A DNA stretch of 64,000 nucleotides from Affinirhizobium straminoryzae. GTDB lineage: Bacteria > Pseudomonadota > Alphaproteobacteria > Rhizobiales > Rhizobiaceae. Below, in pieces: positions 43,683-51,637 of this stretch. A program made the position numbers and the translations under genes. The notes under the pieces were generated by a model. It saw only the letters and a program-made list of their open reading frames with translations, did not search any database and had not been told where the DNA came from. The first letter of the stretch is position 1; each line of letters opens with the position of its first letter. The stretch is taken from assembly GCF_007004135.1 (NCBI RefSeq), contig NZ_VJMG01000015.1, forward strand, positions 1 to 64,000, read 5' to 3'.

Positions 43683-44663
43683 TCAGCCCTTCACGAAGGC
43701 GAGCAGATCGGGGTTGATCACGTCCGCATGGGTCGTCAGCATGCCGTGCGGGTAGCCCTTGTAGACCTTCAGCGTTCCGTTCTTCAGAAGCTTGACCGAG
43801 AGTTCGGCGGAATCGGCGATCGGCACCACCTGGTCGTCGTCGCCGTGCAGCACGAGCGTCGGCACGGTGATGGTCTTCAGGTCTTCGGTCTGGTCGGTTT
43901 CGGAGAAGGCCTTGACGCCATCGTAATGCGCCTTGGCGCTGCCCATCATGCCCTGACGCCACCAATTCTGGATGACGCCGGGATAGACTGCCGCCCCCGG
44001 ACGATTGAAGCCGTAGAAGGGGCCGGTCGGCACGTCGAGGAAGAACTGGGCGCGGTTGTCGGCGACCCCCTTGCGGAAACCGTCGAAGACCTCCATTGGC
44101 AGGCCGCCCGGATTGGATGGCGTCTTCAGCATCAGCGGCGGAACGGCTGCAACCAGCACAGCCTTGGCAACACGACCATGCGGCTGGCCGAACTTCGCGA
44201 CATAACGCGCCACCTCGCCGCCACCGGTGGAATGACCGATATGGACGGCATTCTTCAGATCGAGATGTTCGACGACGGCGAAGGCATCGGCGGCGTAATG
44301 ATCCATGTCATGCCCCTCGCTCACCTGCTCGGAACGGCCGTGGCCGCGCCGGTCATGCGCCACCACGCGGTAGCCGTGCTGGACGAAGAACAGCATCTGG
44401 GCATCCCAGTCGTCGGACGACAGCGGCCAGCCATGATGGAACACGATCGGCTGGGCGTTCTTCGGACCCCAGTCCTTGACGTAGATCTGGACGTTATCCT
44501 TGGTCTTCACAAACAGTTCGGTCATGGGAGGCATTCCTTCCTTCGAGGGTGACGCGGTTTTGGAGAGGGCGAGCGAGGGCATGGCCATCGCGGTGGACAG
44601 GACGGCGCTGCCCAGCAGCACATGCCGTCTGGAGACCGCCAGTTCGGTCGGGGTGTCGATCAT
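43683..44663 (-). CDS. Alpha/beta hydrolase, cofactor-free haloperoxidase/arylesterase type, exported
   Basis: A 326-residue serine hydrolase. The N-terminus [32 protein letters not shown] looks like a twin-arginine signal. The triad is visible: nucleophile in [13 protein letters not shown], Asp in [13 protein letters not shown] and His near the end in [33 protein letters not shown] gives the oxyanion region. Close relatives are annotated as non-haem chloroperoxidases and often act as esterases or perhydrolases. It lies 57 bp downstream of the Dps gene on the same strand, so an oxidative-stress link is possible. Confidence 0.87.
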   Translation of the reverse strand: MIDTPTELAVSRRHVLLGSAVLSTAMAMPSLALSKTASPSKEGMPPMTELFVKTKDNVQIYVKDWGPKNAQPIVFHHGWPLSSDDWDAQMLFFVQHGYRVVAHDRRGHGRSEQVSEGHDMDHYAADAFAVVEHLDLKNAVHIGHSTGGGEVARYVAKFGQPHGRVAKAVLVAAVPPLMLKTPSNPGGLPMEVFDGFRKGVADNRAQFFLDVPTGPFYGFNRPGAAVYPGVIQNWWRQGMMGSAKAHYDGVKAFSETDQTEDLKTITVPTLVLHGDDDQVVPIADSAELSVKLLKNGTLKVYKGYPHGMLTTHADVINPDLLAFVKG

Positions 44664-44720
44664 TGCAGTGTTCTCCTGCCTAGAGGGGGAATGCACGACG
44701 GGCCGAAGGGATGCGTCCGG

Positions 44721-45239
44721 TCAGAGCGCACGGCGGGTTGTTTCGAACAGGAACCAGGTGCGGCGTTCCGTCTCGTCGATCCAGTTTTCGATCAGGCTGG
44801 TCGTTGCATGGTCGTTATGGTCCGAGGTCAGCGCGTGCGCCTGGCGCAACAGAACCGTGAGCTGCTTGTTGTCCTCGCGCAGCTCGGCCAGCATGTCGTC
44901 GGGTGTCACGAAATCCGCGTCATTGTCGAGAAGGCGCTGGAGGCGGGCGATGTGGCCGATCGAACGCAGCGTGGTGCCGCCGATCTTGCGGATACGCTCG
45001 GCGATATCGTCGGTCATGGCGAAGATCTGGCCCCCCTGCTCATCGAGAAGGGTGTGGTAGTCGCGGAAATGCGGCCCCGACACGTGCCAGTGAAAATTCT
45101 TGGTCTTGATGTAGAGGGCGAAGACATCCGCCAGCAATGCCGTCAGCGCCGCCGAAATGTCGCGGGTGGCATCGGCGCCAAGGTCGGTCGGCGTGGCAAG
45201 CGGGAGCTTGCGGTGTTGGGCTGCAGTGATCGTGTTCAT
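44721..45239 (-). CDS. dps: Dps-family DNA-protection/ferritin-like protein
   Basis: A 172-residue member of the Dps group, forming a 12-subunit iron-storing shell that protects DNA from peroxide. The ferroxidase motif is complete: LYIKTKNFHWHVSGPHFRDYHTLLDEQGGQIFAMTDDIAERI, where the first His and the following Asp/Glu coordinate iron. The C-terminal TSLIENWIDETERRTWFLFETTRRAL is typical. It is preceded by GAGAACG, on the opposite strand to a probable small RNA whose terminator lies 266-304 bp from its start. Confidence 0.93.
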   Translation of the reverse strand: MNTITAAQHRKLPLATPTDLGADATRDISAALTALLADVFALYIKTKNFHWHVSGPHFRDYHTLLDEQGGQIFAMTDDIAERIRKIGGTTLRSIGHIARLQRLLDNDADFVTPDDMLAELREDNKQLTVLLRQAHALTSDHNDHATTSLIENWIDETERRTWFLFETTRRAL

Positions 45240-45399
45240 GATCGTTCTCCTTCGTGCGGTTGACCGCGAAAGCCGCCTGGCGATCCCGTCGCGGCTGTCT
45301 GATCGGCACCGAGGATAGGAAGAACGTGGAGGGTGGCGAAATCGGCTACAGGTACACTCGATCCCATACCTAAGTTCAGTTTCGCGGGCGCAGACCGCA

Positions 45400-45543
45400 G
45401 GCTAGCCTTTGTTCATCGCCCCTCCCGATGGCGACTGGCGGAAAGCCAGATGCTCCGGTGTCCTCCCCTCCTCCGGAGCCGCGGATCCCCTTGCGAGATC
45501 CGCCAAGGCCGTCTCCTGCCGCCCGGAGACGGCCTTCTTTTTT
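45400..45543 (+). ncRNA. Probable trans-acting small RNA with C-rich anti-Shine-Dalgarno loops
   Basis: Four consecutive perfect hairpins precede a strong terminator, and no coding frame fits. H1: CATCG stem, loop CCCCTCC (45414-45430). H2: CTGGC stem, loop GGAAA (45435-45449). H3: GCTCCGG stem with a 14-base loop containing CCTCCCCTCC (45452-45479). H4: GCGGATC stem (45481-45503). Loops H1 and H3 are complementary to Shine-Dalgarno sequences, as in the alphaproteobacterial alpha-r14 and CcsR-type RNAs. The 5' end is uncertain and no clear promoter was found. It could instead be a leader of the kinase operon. Confidence 0.65.
45505..45543 (+). terminator. Rho-independent terminator
   Basis: 12-bp perfect stem AAGGCCGTCTCC/GGAGACGGCCTT (45505-45516, 45525-45536), 8-base loop, then C and six T. 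The T-tract is on the plus strand only, so it terminates rightward transcription from within 45240-45500. Confidence 0.88.
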
Positions 45544-45733
45544 GGGGGGCTGCGGGCACCACGCGGCATCTTTCACGACACAGGCGATTTCGTCCAAGGA
45601 ACCCGCGTATCGTTCAAGATCGCCGCACCCGTTCCCGCTAGAAGTCATGACACCAGGCGGCAGATCGCACCCACCTTCGGGTCAGACTGCACGAAAACGC
45701 CGGATTGTCGCGAACATCGCACCGGGGGGAACA

Positions 45734-47314
45734 ATGTCGATTGCATCGGCGATATTTCGCTCTCGCGAACCGGAAGGCGGCGCTTACCATATCGCCTTCG
45801 GCGCCACGGCTCTGGCCTTGGCGGCCACGGTCTTCTATGTCGATACCTATACCGACATCGAGGGTGCGATCGCCGTTCTCTACGCCATCACCGTGCTGCT
45901 TGCAGCGCAGGCCATCACGCGCGTCGGGCTGATCACACTGTCCTGCCTCTGCGGTTTTCTGAGCCTCGTCTCCTACGCGCTGACCCATGCGGGCGAGACC
46001 GATCTGCAAGCGATGCTGCGGCTCGTCGTGGCGCTTGCGGCCCTCGTCATCACTACCATGCTGCTGGTCAAGACGGAAACCGCACGGCTGGCGCTGCTGT
46101 CCATCAACGCCGCACTCAGGGAAAGCGAGGGGCGCTACCGTTCGATCTTCGACCGCACGCGCGTTGCCCTGTGGGAACGTGACTATTCGAAACTGCATGC
46201 CGTGCTGATGGGGCTGAAGCAGCAGGGCATTGTCGACGTGCGGGCCCATGCGCGCGCCCATCCCGGCTTCACCGAGCGCTGCATCGACCTGATCACCGTG
46301 GTTGCCTCCAACGAGGCCGGCAAGGAACTGCTCGGCTGCGATGCCTCCGCAACGGGGACACTCAAGCAGTCGATCACGACCGCCTCCGACAAGTTCCTCG
46401 ATATGCTACAGGCCATCATGGACAACCGCCGTGTCTTCGAGGACAAGGTGCTGATCCGCACGCACGGCGGTGATGACAAGCTGGTGCTGCTCTCCATCAG
46501 CTTTCCGGAAGAACCGCTCGCCTTCCACCGGGTGATCGTCAGCATGGTGGACATCACCCAGCGGGAGCTCGCGCTGAAGGCACTCGGCGAAGCGCAGGCG
46601 GAACTGACGAAGGCCTCGAAGGCGGCCGCGGTGGGTGTCATGTCCGCGTCGCTTGCCCATGAGCTGAACCAGCCGCTCGGCGCGATCGTCGTCAACGCAC
46701 AGACATTGCTGCGCTGGCTGGATCGCGACCCGCCCGATCTCGCGGCTGCGCGCCGCTGCGCCGAGCGGATGGTCCGCGACAGCCAGCGCGCCAGCGACAT
46801 TATCCATAACACCCGCAGCCTGCTTGCCCGGCGTGACGGCAGCACCGAGACTTTCGATCTAGACGCGTTCATCGAGGACACGCTGGCGCTTCTGGAACAC
46901 GAGCTGGACCGCAGCGGGACAAAGGTCCGTATCGAACGCGAACACACACCGCCGGTGAGGGCCGTCAAGATCGAACTGCAGCAGGTGCTGATCAACCTGC
47001 TGACCAATGCGATCCAGGCAATGGATGAGGCCGGCATCGAGAACCGCGCCATCATCGTGCGGACGGAAAGCCAGGACGCCGGCACCATCCGCCTCACCAT
47101 CCGCGACACGGGCCCCGGCATTGCCGAAGCGATCAGGGACAAGCTGTTCTCGCCCTTCTTCACGACCAAGGCCACCGGCATGGGCATCGGGCTGTCCATC
47201 TGCCGGGCAACGCTGGAGGCGCGCGGCGGCAGTCTGACCGGCGACAACCATCCGCAGGGCGGCGCCGTCTTCTCGATCTTGATGCCCGTCCATCCGGAGG
47301 TCGAGCGTGCCTGA
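45734..47314 (+). CDS. Membrane sensor histidine kinase (FixL/TodS-like catalytic part)
   Basis: A 526-residue kinase. The first ~110 residues hold about four membrane spans (YHIAFGATALALAATVFYV; GAIAVLYAITVLLAAQAI; LITLSCLCGFLSLVSYAL; LRLVVALAALVITTMLL). A linker/PAS-like region follows (about 130-280), then the phospho-acceptor motif SASLAHELNQPLGAIVVNAQTLLRWL and an ATPase domain with LINLLTNAIQAM (N box), IRDTGPGIAEAIRDKLFSPFFTTKATGMGIGLSICRATLEARGG (G and F boxes). The start at 45734 follows GGGGGGAAC; upstream in-frame codons cross the terminator and were rejected. Overlaps the regulator gene by 8 bp. Confidence 0.92.
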   Translation: MSIASAIFRSREPEGGAYHIAFGATALALAATVFYVDTYTDIEGAIAVLYAITVLLAAQAITRVGLITLSCLCGFLSLVSYALTHAGETDLQAMLRLVVALAALVITTMLLVKTETARLALLSINAALRESEGRYRSIFDRTRVALWERDYSKLHAVLMGLKQQGIVDVRAHARAHPGFTERCIDLITVVASNEAGKELLGCDASATGTLKQSITTASDKFLDMLQAIMDNRRVFEDKVLIRTHGGDDKLVLLSISFPEEPLAFHRVIVSMVDITQRELALKALGEAQAELTKASKAAAVGVMSASLAHELNQPLGAIVVNAQTLLRWLDRDPPDLAAARRCAERMVRDSQRASDIIHNTRSLLARRDGSTETFDLDAFIEDTLALLEHELDRSGTKVRIEREHTPPVRAVKIELQQVLINLLTNAIQAMDEAGIENRAIIVRTESQDAGTIRLTIRDTGPGIAEAIRDKLFSPFFTTKATGMGIGLSICRATLEARGGSLTGDNHPQGGAVFSILMPVHPEVERA

Positions 47315-47966
47315 TCCCCGCAGACAGGCGAAGGAAGAGCCGACGAGGCCCGTGGTGTTCATCGTTGATGACGACATGGCCATGCGCGAAGCCCTGACCG
47401 ACCTCTTTCGCTCGATGAAGTTTGACGCAGAAGCATTTGAAAGCACGGTCGACTTTCTTGAGAGAGCCGATCTCGGACGGCATGGCTGCCTGCTTCTGGA
47501 CGTGCGGCTTCCCGGCATCAGCGGGCTGGATTTCCAGGCGCAACTGGAGCGCCTGGGCAACAGGATGCCGATCATTTTCATGACCGGGTTCGGCGACATA
47601 CCGATGACCGTCAGGGCGATGAAGGCCGGGGCCGTGGACTTCCTGACCAAGCCGTTCAAGGAGCAGGATATTCTGGATGCCGTCGCCGCGGCCATGGAAC
47701 GCGACAGGTCCCGGCGACGCGAAAGTGCGCAGAATGCCGCCATCACCTCCCTTGCCGAGCAACTGACGCCCCGCGAACGGGAAGTGATGATGGCCGTCGT
47801 GCGCGGGCTGATGAACAAGCAGATCGCCTACGAACTCGGCATCAGCGAGGTCACCGTCAAGCTGCATCGCGGCAATGTCATGCGCAAGATGGAGGCGCAC
47901 TCGGTCGCCGATCTCGTCAGAAAGGTCGAACTGCTCGGCGACCGACATCGGCCACCTGTCTCTTAG
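47307..47966 (+). CDS. FixJ-type response regulator
   Basis: A 219-residue two-domain regulator. Receiver domain VVFIVDDDMAMREALTDLF (acidic pocket), phospho-Asp in GCLLLDVRLPGISGLDFQ, Thr/Lys in IIFMTGFGD and DFLTKPFKEQDI. LuxR-type HTH at the C-terminus: LTPREREVMMAVVRGLMNKQIAYELGISEVTVKLHRGNVMRKMEAHSVADLVRKVELLG. It is the cognate partner of the overlapping kinase gene and should bind DNA once phosphorylated. Targets are unknown; the genes downstream (second regulator, pyruvate oxidase) are obvious candidates. Confidence 0.94.
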   Translation: MPDPRRQAKEEPTRPVVFIVDDDMAMREALTDLFRSMKFDAEAFESTVDFLERADLGRHGCLLLDVRLPGISGLDFQAQLERLGNRMPIIFMTGFGDIPMTVRAMKAGAVDFLTKPFKEQDILDAVAAAMERDRSRRRESAQNAAITSLAEQLTPREREVMMAVVRGLMNKQIAYELGISEVTVKLHRGNVMRKMEAHSVADLVRKVELLGDRHRPPVS

Positions 47967-48032
47967 TATGGTATCTTTCAAGGGATCATCGGCGCATAGA
48001 GGAGGAAAGACACCGACAAAAAGGCCTCTTCC

Positions 48033-48407
48033 TTGCCCGCCGTCCCCACCATTGCCGTCATCGATGATGACCAGGCCATCCGTGAAGCCATGGACGACCT
48101 GATCATGTCCTTCGGCTACCAGTGCCGCCTGTTTGCTTCGGCCGAGGCGTTTCTCACCTCGGGCCGGGAAACGCCGGTCGACTGCATCCTCGTGGATGTG
48201 AAAATGCCGGGTCTCTCCGGCATCGAACTTCAGAATGAACTCAACCGTCGGGGACCGCATCCGCCGATGATCTTTGTTACCTCCTATGAAGACGAGCGGA
48301 CACGCCAGGCTGCCCTCAGCGGAGGCGCGCTCGCCTTTCTTCGCAAGCCCGTCACCATCGACAGGCTGATGACATCCCTGGAGACAGCCCTCGGCCAGCA
48401 GCCGTGA
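48033..48407 (+). CDS. Single-domain response regulator (receiver only)
   Basis: A 124-residue receiver domain: [36 protein letters not shown], phospho-Asp in [17 protein letters not shown], Thr/Lys in IFVTSYEDE and [12 protein letters not shown]. No output domain, so it may act as a phosphate sink or a competitor of the FixJ-type regulator. No ATG or GTG start exists: the frame is closed by TAG at about 47994, and TTG at 48033 is the only reasonable start, although the strong AGGAGG lies some 25 bases upstream. Start and expression level are therefore uncertain. Confidence 0.8.
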   Translation: MPAVPTIAVIDDDQAIREAMDDLIMSFGYQCRLFASAEAFLTSGRETPVDCILVDVKMPGLSGIELQNELNRRGPHPPMIFVTSYEDERTRQAALSGGALAFLRKPVTIDRLMTSLETALGQQP

Positions 48408-48502
48408 CCGATCGGGAATGCGACCGGTCACCCCTGGCGACAGAAGCGGGGAAACGGCAGCGAAATTTGCAAGGCTGCTTCTCGCTGGCTCGCACTTGAA
48501 CC

Positions 48503-48524
48503 CAAGCTGTCGCGCGACAGCTTG
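48503..48524. repeat. Perfect 22-bp palindrome before poxB
   Basis: Half-site CAAGCTGTCGC mirrored exactly, 35 bp before the pyruvate oxidase start. It could be an operator for a symmetrical regulator or a small dispersed palindromic repeat. Confidence 0.65.
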
Positions 48525-48558
48525 CCTTCGTCCGCCCTCGCAAGAAGGAGAAACGCTC

Positions 48559-50283
48559 ATGAGCATGACCATCGCCGATCTGACCGCGCAGACACTCGCC
48601 AATGCCGGCGTCAAACGGATCTGGGGCGTCACCGGCGACAGCCTGAACGGGCTGAATGACAGCCTGCGGCGGCTGGATCGCATCACATGGATGCATGTGC
48701 GGCATGAGGAAACCGCAGCCTTTGCGGCCGGTGCGGAGGCCGCCGTGACGGGTGAACTTGCGGTCTGCGCGGGCAGCTGTGGCCCCGGCAACCTTCACCT
48801 GATCAACGGCCTGTTCGACTGCCATCGCAATCACGTGCCGGTGTTGGCCATTGCGGCGCATATTCCCTCGTCGGAAATCGGTCTCGGCTATTTCCAGGAA
48901 ACCCACCCGCAGGACCTGTTTCGTGAATGCAGCCACTTCGTGGAGCTGGTGACGAACCCGGCGCAGATGCCGCAGGTGCTGCACCGGGCCATGCGCGCAG
49001 CCATCGGCCAGCGCGGCGTGGCGGTGATCGTACTGCCGGGCGATGTCGCCCTGCAGACGGCCCCCGAAGGGGCTGACACCAACTGGGCTCCTCTTGCACC
49101 CCCGCGCCTGCTGCCTTCCGAAGCAGAGCTGGGACGACTCGCCGAACTGCTCAACGGATCGGAAGCGGTCACGATCCTGGCCGGCAGCGGCTGCGCCGGC
49201 GCCCATGATGCGGTGGTAGAACTCGCCCGCCAGCTGGGGGCCCCCGTCGTGCACGCCCTGCGTGGCAAGGAACATGTCGAATGGGACAATCCCTTCGATG
49301 TGGGCATGACCGGGCTCATCGGTTTTTCCTCCGGCTATCATGCGATGCTCAACTGCGACACGCTTCTGATGCTGGGCACCGACTTTCCCTACCGCAACTT
49401 CTATCCGGACAAGGCCAGGATCGTGCAGGTGGACCGCGATCCCTCCGCCCTCGGCAAGCGGGCGCATCTGTCGCTCGGGATCGTCGGCGACGTCACGGAA
49501 ACGATCGAGGCGTTGCTGCCGCGCATCCGGCCGGATCGGGATACCGGTTTCCTCGAGGCCGCCCGCGCCCATTATGCCAAGGCGCGCAAGGGACTGGACG
49601 ATCTTGCGCAACCCTCCCGGGACGGGCAGCCGATCCATCCGCAGTACCTCACCCGCCTCGTCAGCGAACTTGCCACGGAGGATGCCATCTTCACCGCCGA
49701 CGTGGGCACCCCGACCGTCTGGGCGGCGCGCTACCTGAAAATGAACGGCAAGCGCCGCCTGATCGGCTCCTTCAACCATGGCTCCATGGCCAATGCCATG
49801 CTTCAGGCGATTGGCGCGCAGGCGGCCGCCCCCGACCGTCAGGTCATCTCGCTGTCGGGTGATGGCGGCTTCACGATGATGATGGGGGATTTCCTGTCGC
49901 TGTCCCAGCTTGATCTGCCGGTCAAGATCGTGGTTTCCAACAATGGCTCGCTCGGCTTTGTCGCCATGGAGATGAAGGCGGGCGGCTATCTCGACACCGG
50001 CACAGACCTCAAGAACCCGAATTTCGCGGCAATGGCCGAGGCGATCGGCGTGAGGGGTTTTCGCGTTGAAAAGGCCGGCGAGCTGGAAGGCGCGCTGCGC
50101 GAGGCCTTCGCCCATCCGGGACCGGCGCTGGTCGATGTGGTCACCGCGCAGCAGGAACTGGTGATGCCGCCCAGGATCAAGCTCGAGCAGGCCAAGGGCT
50201 TCAGCCTCTACATGCTGAAGGCGATCATGAACGGCCGGGGCGACGAGATCATCGAGCTGGCCCGCACCAATCTGCGGCTCTGA
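48559..50283 (+). CDS. poxB: Thiamine-diphosphate-dependent pyruvate oxidase/dehydrogenase (PoxB-like)
   Basis: A 574-residue ThDP/FAD enzyme that decarboxylates pyruvate to acetate and CO2, passing electrons to quinones. Length equals E. coli PoxB (572). The N-terminal Glu that activates ThDP is in [32 protein letters not shown]. The ThDP-binding stretch is [38 protein letters not shown], and the C-terminus is basic/amphipathic ([27 protein letters not shown]), consistent with membrane association. ATG at 48559 follows AAGAAGGAG. Other ThDP oxidases such as sulfoacetaldehyde acetyltransferase are less likely. Confidence 0.85.
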   Translation: MSMTIADLTAQTLANAGVKRIWGVTGDSLNGLNDSLRRLDRITWMHVRHEETAAFAAGAEAAVTGELAVCAGSCGPGNLHLINGLFDCHRNHVPVLAIAAHIPSSEIGLGYFQETHPQDLFRECSHFVELVTNPAQMPQVLHRAMRAAIGQRGVAVIVLPGDVALQTAPEGADTNWAPLAPPRLLPSEAELGRLAELLNGSEAVTILAGSGCAGAHDAVVELARQLGAPVVHALRGKEHVEWDNPFDVGMTGLIGFSSGYHAMLNCDTLLMLGTDFPYRNFYPDKARIVQVDRDPSALGKRAHLSLGIVGDVTETIEALLPRIRPDRDTGFLEAARAHYAKARKGLDDLAQPSRDGQPIHPQYLTRLVSELATEDAIFTADVGTPTVWAARYLKMNGKRRLIGSFNHGSMANAMLQAIGAQAAAPDRQVISLSGDGGFTMMMGDFLSLSQLDLPVKIVVSNNGSLGFVAMEMKAGGYLDTGTDLKNPNFAAMAEAIGVRGFRVEKAGELEGALREAFAHPGPALVDVVTAQQELVMPPRIKLEQAKGFSLYMLKAIMNGRGDEIIELARTNLRL

Positions 50284-50297
50284 CGGGGAGGCTTCCG

Positions 50298-50789
50298 ATG
50301 ACGCCCCGCGACATCGCCTTCGTGCTGCGCTGCTCCGGCGCGGCAACCCTCGCCTATGCGCTGGCTGCAGCGCTCGGTCTTCAACATCCGGTATGGGCCT
50401 CCATCACCGGCGTGATCGTCTCGCAGGACAACCTCGACCAGACGAGGAGCGCGGTCATCTGGCGGTTCGCAGGCACCGTTGTCGGCATCGCGGTTGCCGT
50501 GATCGCCGGCAGCCTGATCGCCGTGGCCGGCTGGGGCACGGCGGCCCAGACCGGAATCAGCGTCGCGCTTTGCGCGGCGCTTGTCCGGCGCTGGCCGGAC
50601 CTGAAGGTGGCTATGTGGACCGCGCCGATCCTGTTCTTCGCACGGGATCCGAACGTCACGCTCCTCTCGGCCGGCTACTGGCGCGGCAGCGAGGTGGTGC
50701 TTGGCGGCCTGACGGGCGTTGCCCTTCACCTGATGGCCGAACAGGCCATGACCTGGCTTGAACAGAAACTTGCGGCGCGAGATCGATAG
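50298..50789 (+). CDS. FUSC-family membrane protein
   Basis: A 163-residue integral membrane protein with about four spans (GAATLAYALAAALGLQ; VVGIAVAVIAGSLIAVAGW; AAQTGISVALCAALV; EVVLGGLTGVALHLM). The N-terminal CSGAATLAYALAAALGLQHPVWASITGVIVSQDNLDQTRSAVIWRFAGTVVG is the FUSC/aromatic-acid-exporter signature. It is half the usual size and contains only the membrane part, so it probably works as an oligomer or with another subunit. It starts 14 bp after poxB and is probably co-transcribed. Confidence 0.8.
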   Translation: MTPRDIAFVLRCSGAATLAYALAAALGLQHPVWASITGVIVSQDNLDQTRSAVIWRFAGTVVGIAVAVIAGSLIAVAGWGTAAQTGISVALCAALVRRWPDLKVAMWTAPILFFARDPNVTLLSAGYWRGSEVVLGGLTGVALHLMAEQAMTWLEQKLAARDR

Positions 50790-51111
50790 GCAGGAAGGCC
50801 AGCACCGAAACGGCCTCGACGACACCTCATCCCATTCATCCCACACGCCACCCCGTGACGGCGTCCCCTTGCCTGCTCTGGCGACTGCGTGCCCACGATC
50901 AGGGCGCTGCCGGGGCACAATGATGCGCATGGTGCGCGCGACCAGGGGCAGCCTGTCCTGTTCGATGCCCGCCTAAACCTTTCGCAGAGCCGAACTACAC
51001 TTCTGTATAGATGCCCGGATTGGCTGCTCTTCGTAATCTGTGTTCCAGACGAGCGGCTCCTTTAAGGCAGCGATCCGCCGACGACACCTCCCTCTTTTCA
51101 AGGAGCACGGC
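50790..51111. other. 322-bp intergenic region
   Basis: No gene is supported: open frames are short and lack ribosome sites. It must contain the promoter of the small exported-protein gene at 51112. Confidence 0.5.
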
Positions 51112-51558
51112 ATGACCTCCCTCCGCATGATGATAGAGAGACGCAAGCCGCGCCGGCTTGCCGTCACGGTGGCGCTTGCATGTGTTGCCATCGCCCTTCT
51201 CTCCGGCAATGCCGTTCTGCTGCGGACAGCCGAACCGGGGCTGGCACGAGCCGAGGAGGTCGCCTCGGCCGGTGCCTTCCGCATTCTCGCGCCGCAGCGC
51301 ATGGCATGGCTCGCGGGCCTGTCCACCCAGGCCACGGCAACCTCTTTTCCCGAAACCGGAAAGCCGGATGACCTTTCCTGCCTTGCCGCCCGCGCCGCCA
51401 CGAAGACCGGCCGCCATGTGGCGCTCGACCCCGCCTCCTTCTGCCGCCTGCAATACCGGCTTCTGAATGCCGAGCTGATCGGCCGCAGGCGTTCGCTGGA
51501 GCTGGCGTTCCGGACCCGGCCCGCCGCATCCCGGACTGCCGCCAACCACGGTTTCTGA
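51112..51558 (+). CDS. Hypothetical membrane-anchored or exported protein
   Basis: A 148-residue protein that I do not recognise. After a basic N-terminus (MTSLRMMIERRKPRRLAVTV) comes one hydrophobic stretch (ALACVAIALLSGNAVLL), giving a signal anchor or signal peptide, and the rest would be periplasmic. Two cysteines (DDLSCLAARAATKTG and PASFCRLQYRL) could form a disulfide. The start is placed at 51112 because AAGGAGCACGGC precedes it; an earlier ATG at 51040 has none. It lies 79 bp before the cNMP/flavoprotein gene. No function can be assigned. Confidence 0.6.
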   Translation: MTSLRMMIERRKPRRLAVTVALACVAIALLSGNAVLLRTAEPGLARAEEVASAGAFRILAPQRMAWLAGLSTQATATSFPETGKPDDLSCLAARAATKTGRHVALDPASFCRLQYRLLNAELIGRRRSLELAFRTRPAASRTAANHGF

Positions 51559-51637
51559 GGCGCTCTCCCGGAGAGATGCCAAGCGCTTGCAGGTCCCGCA
51601 AGGGAATATCCGATTTGAACAACCGCAGGGGAAATCG

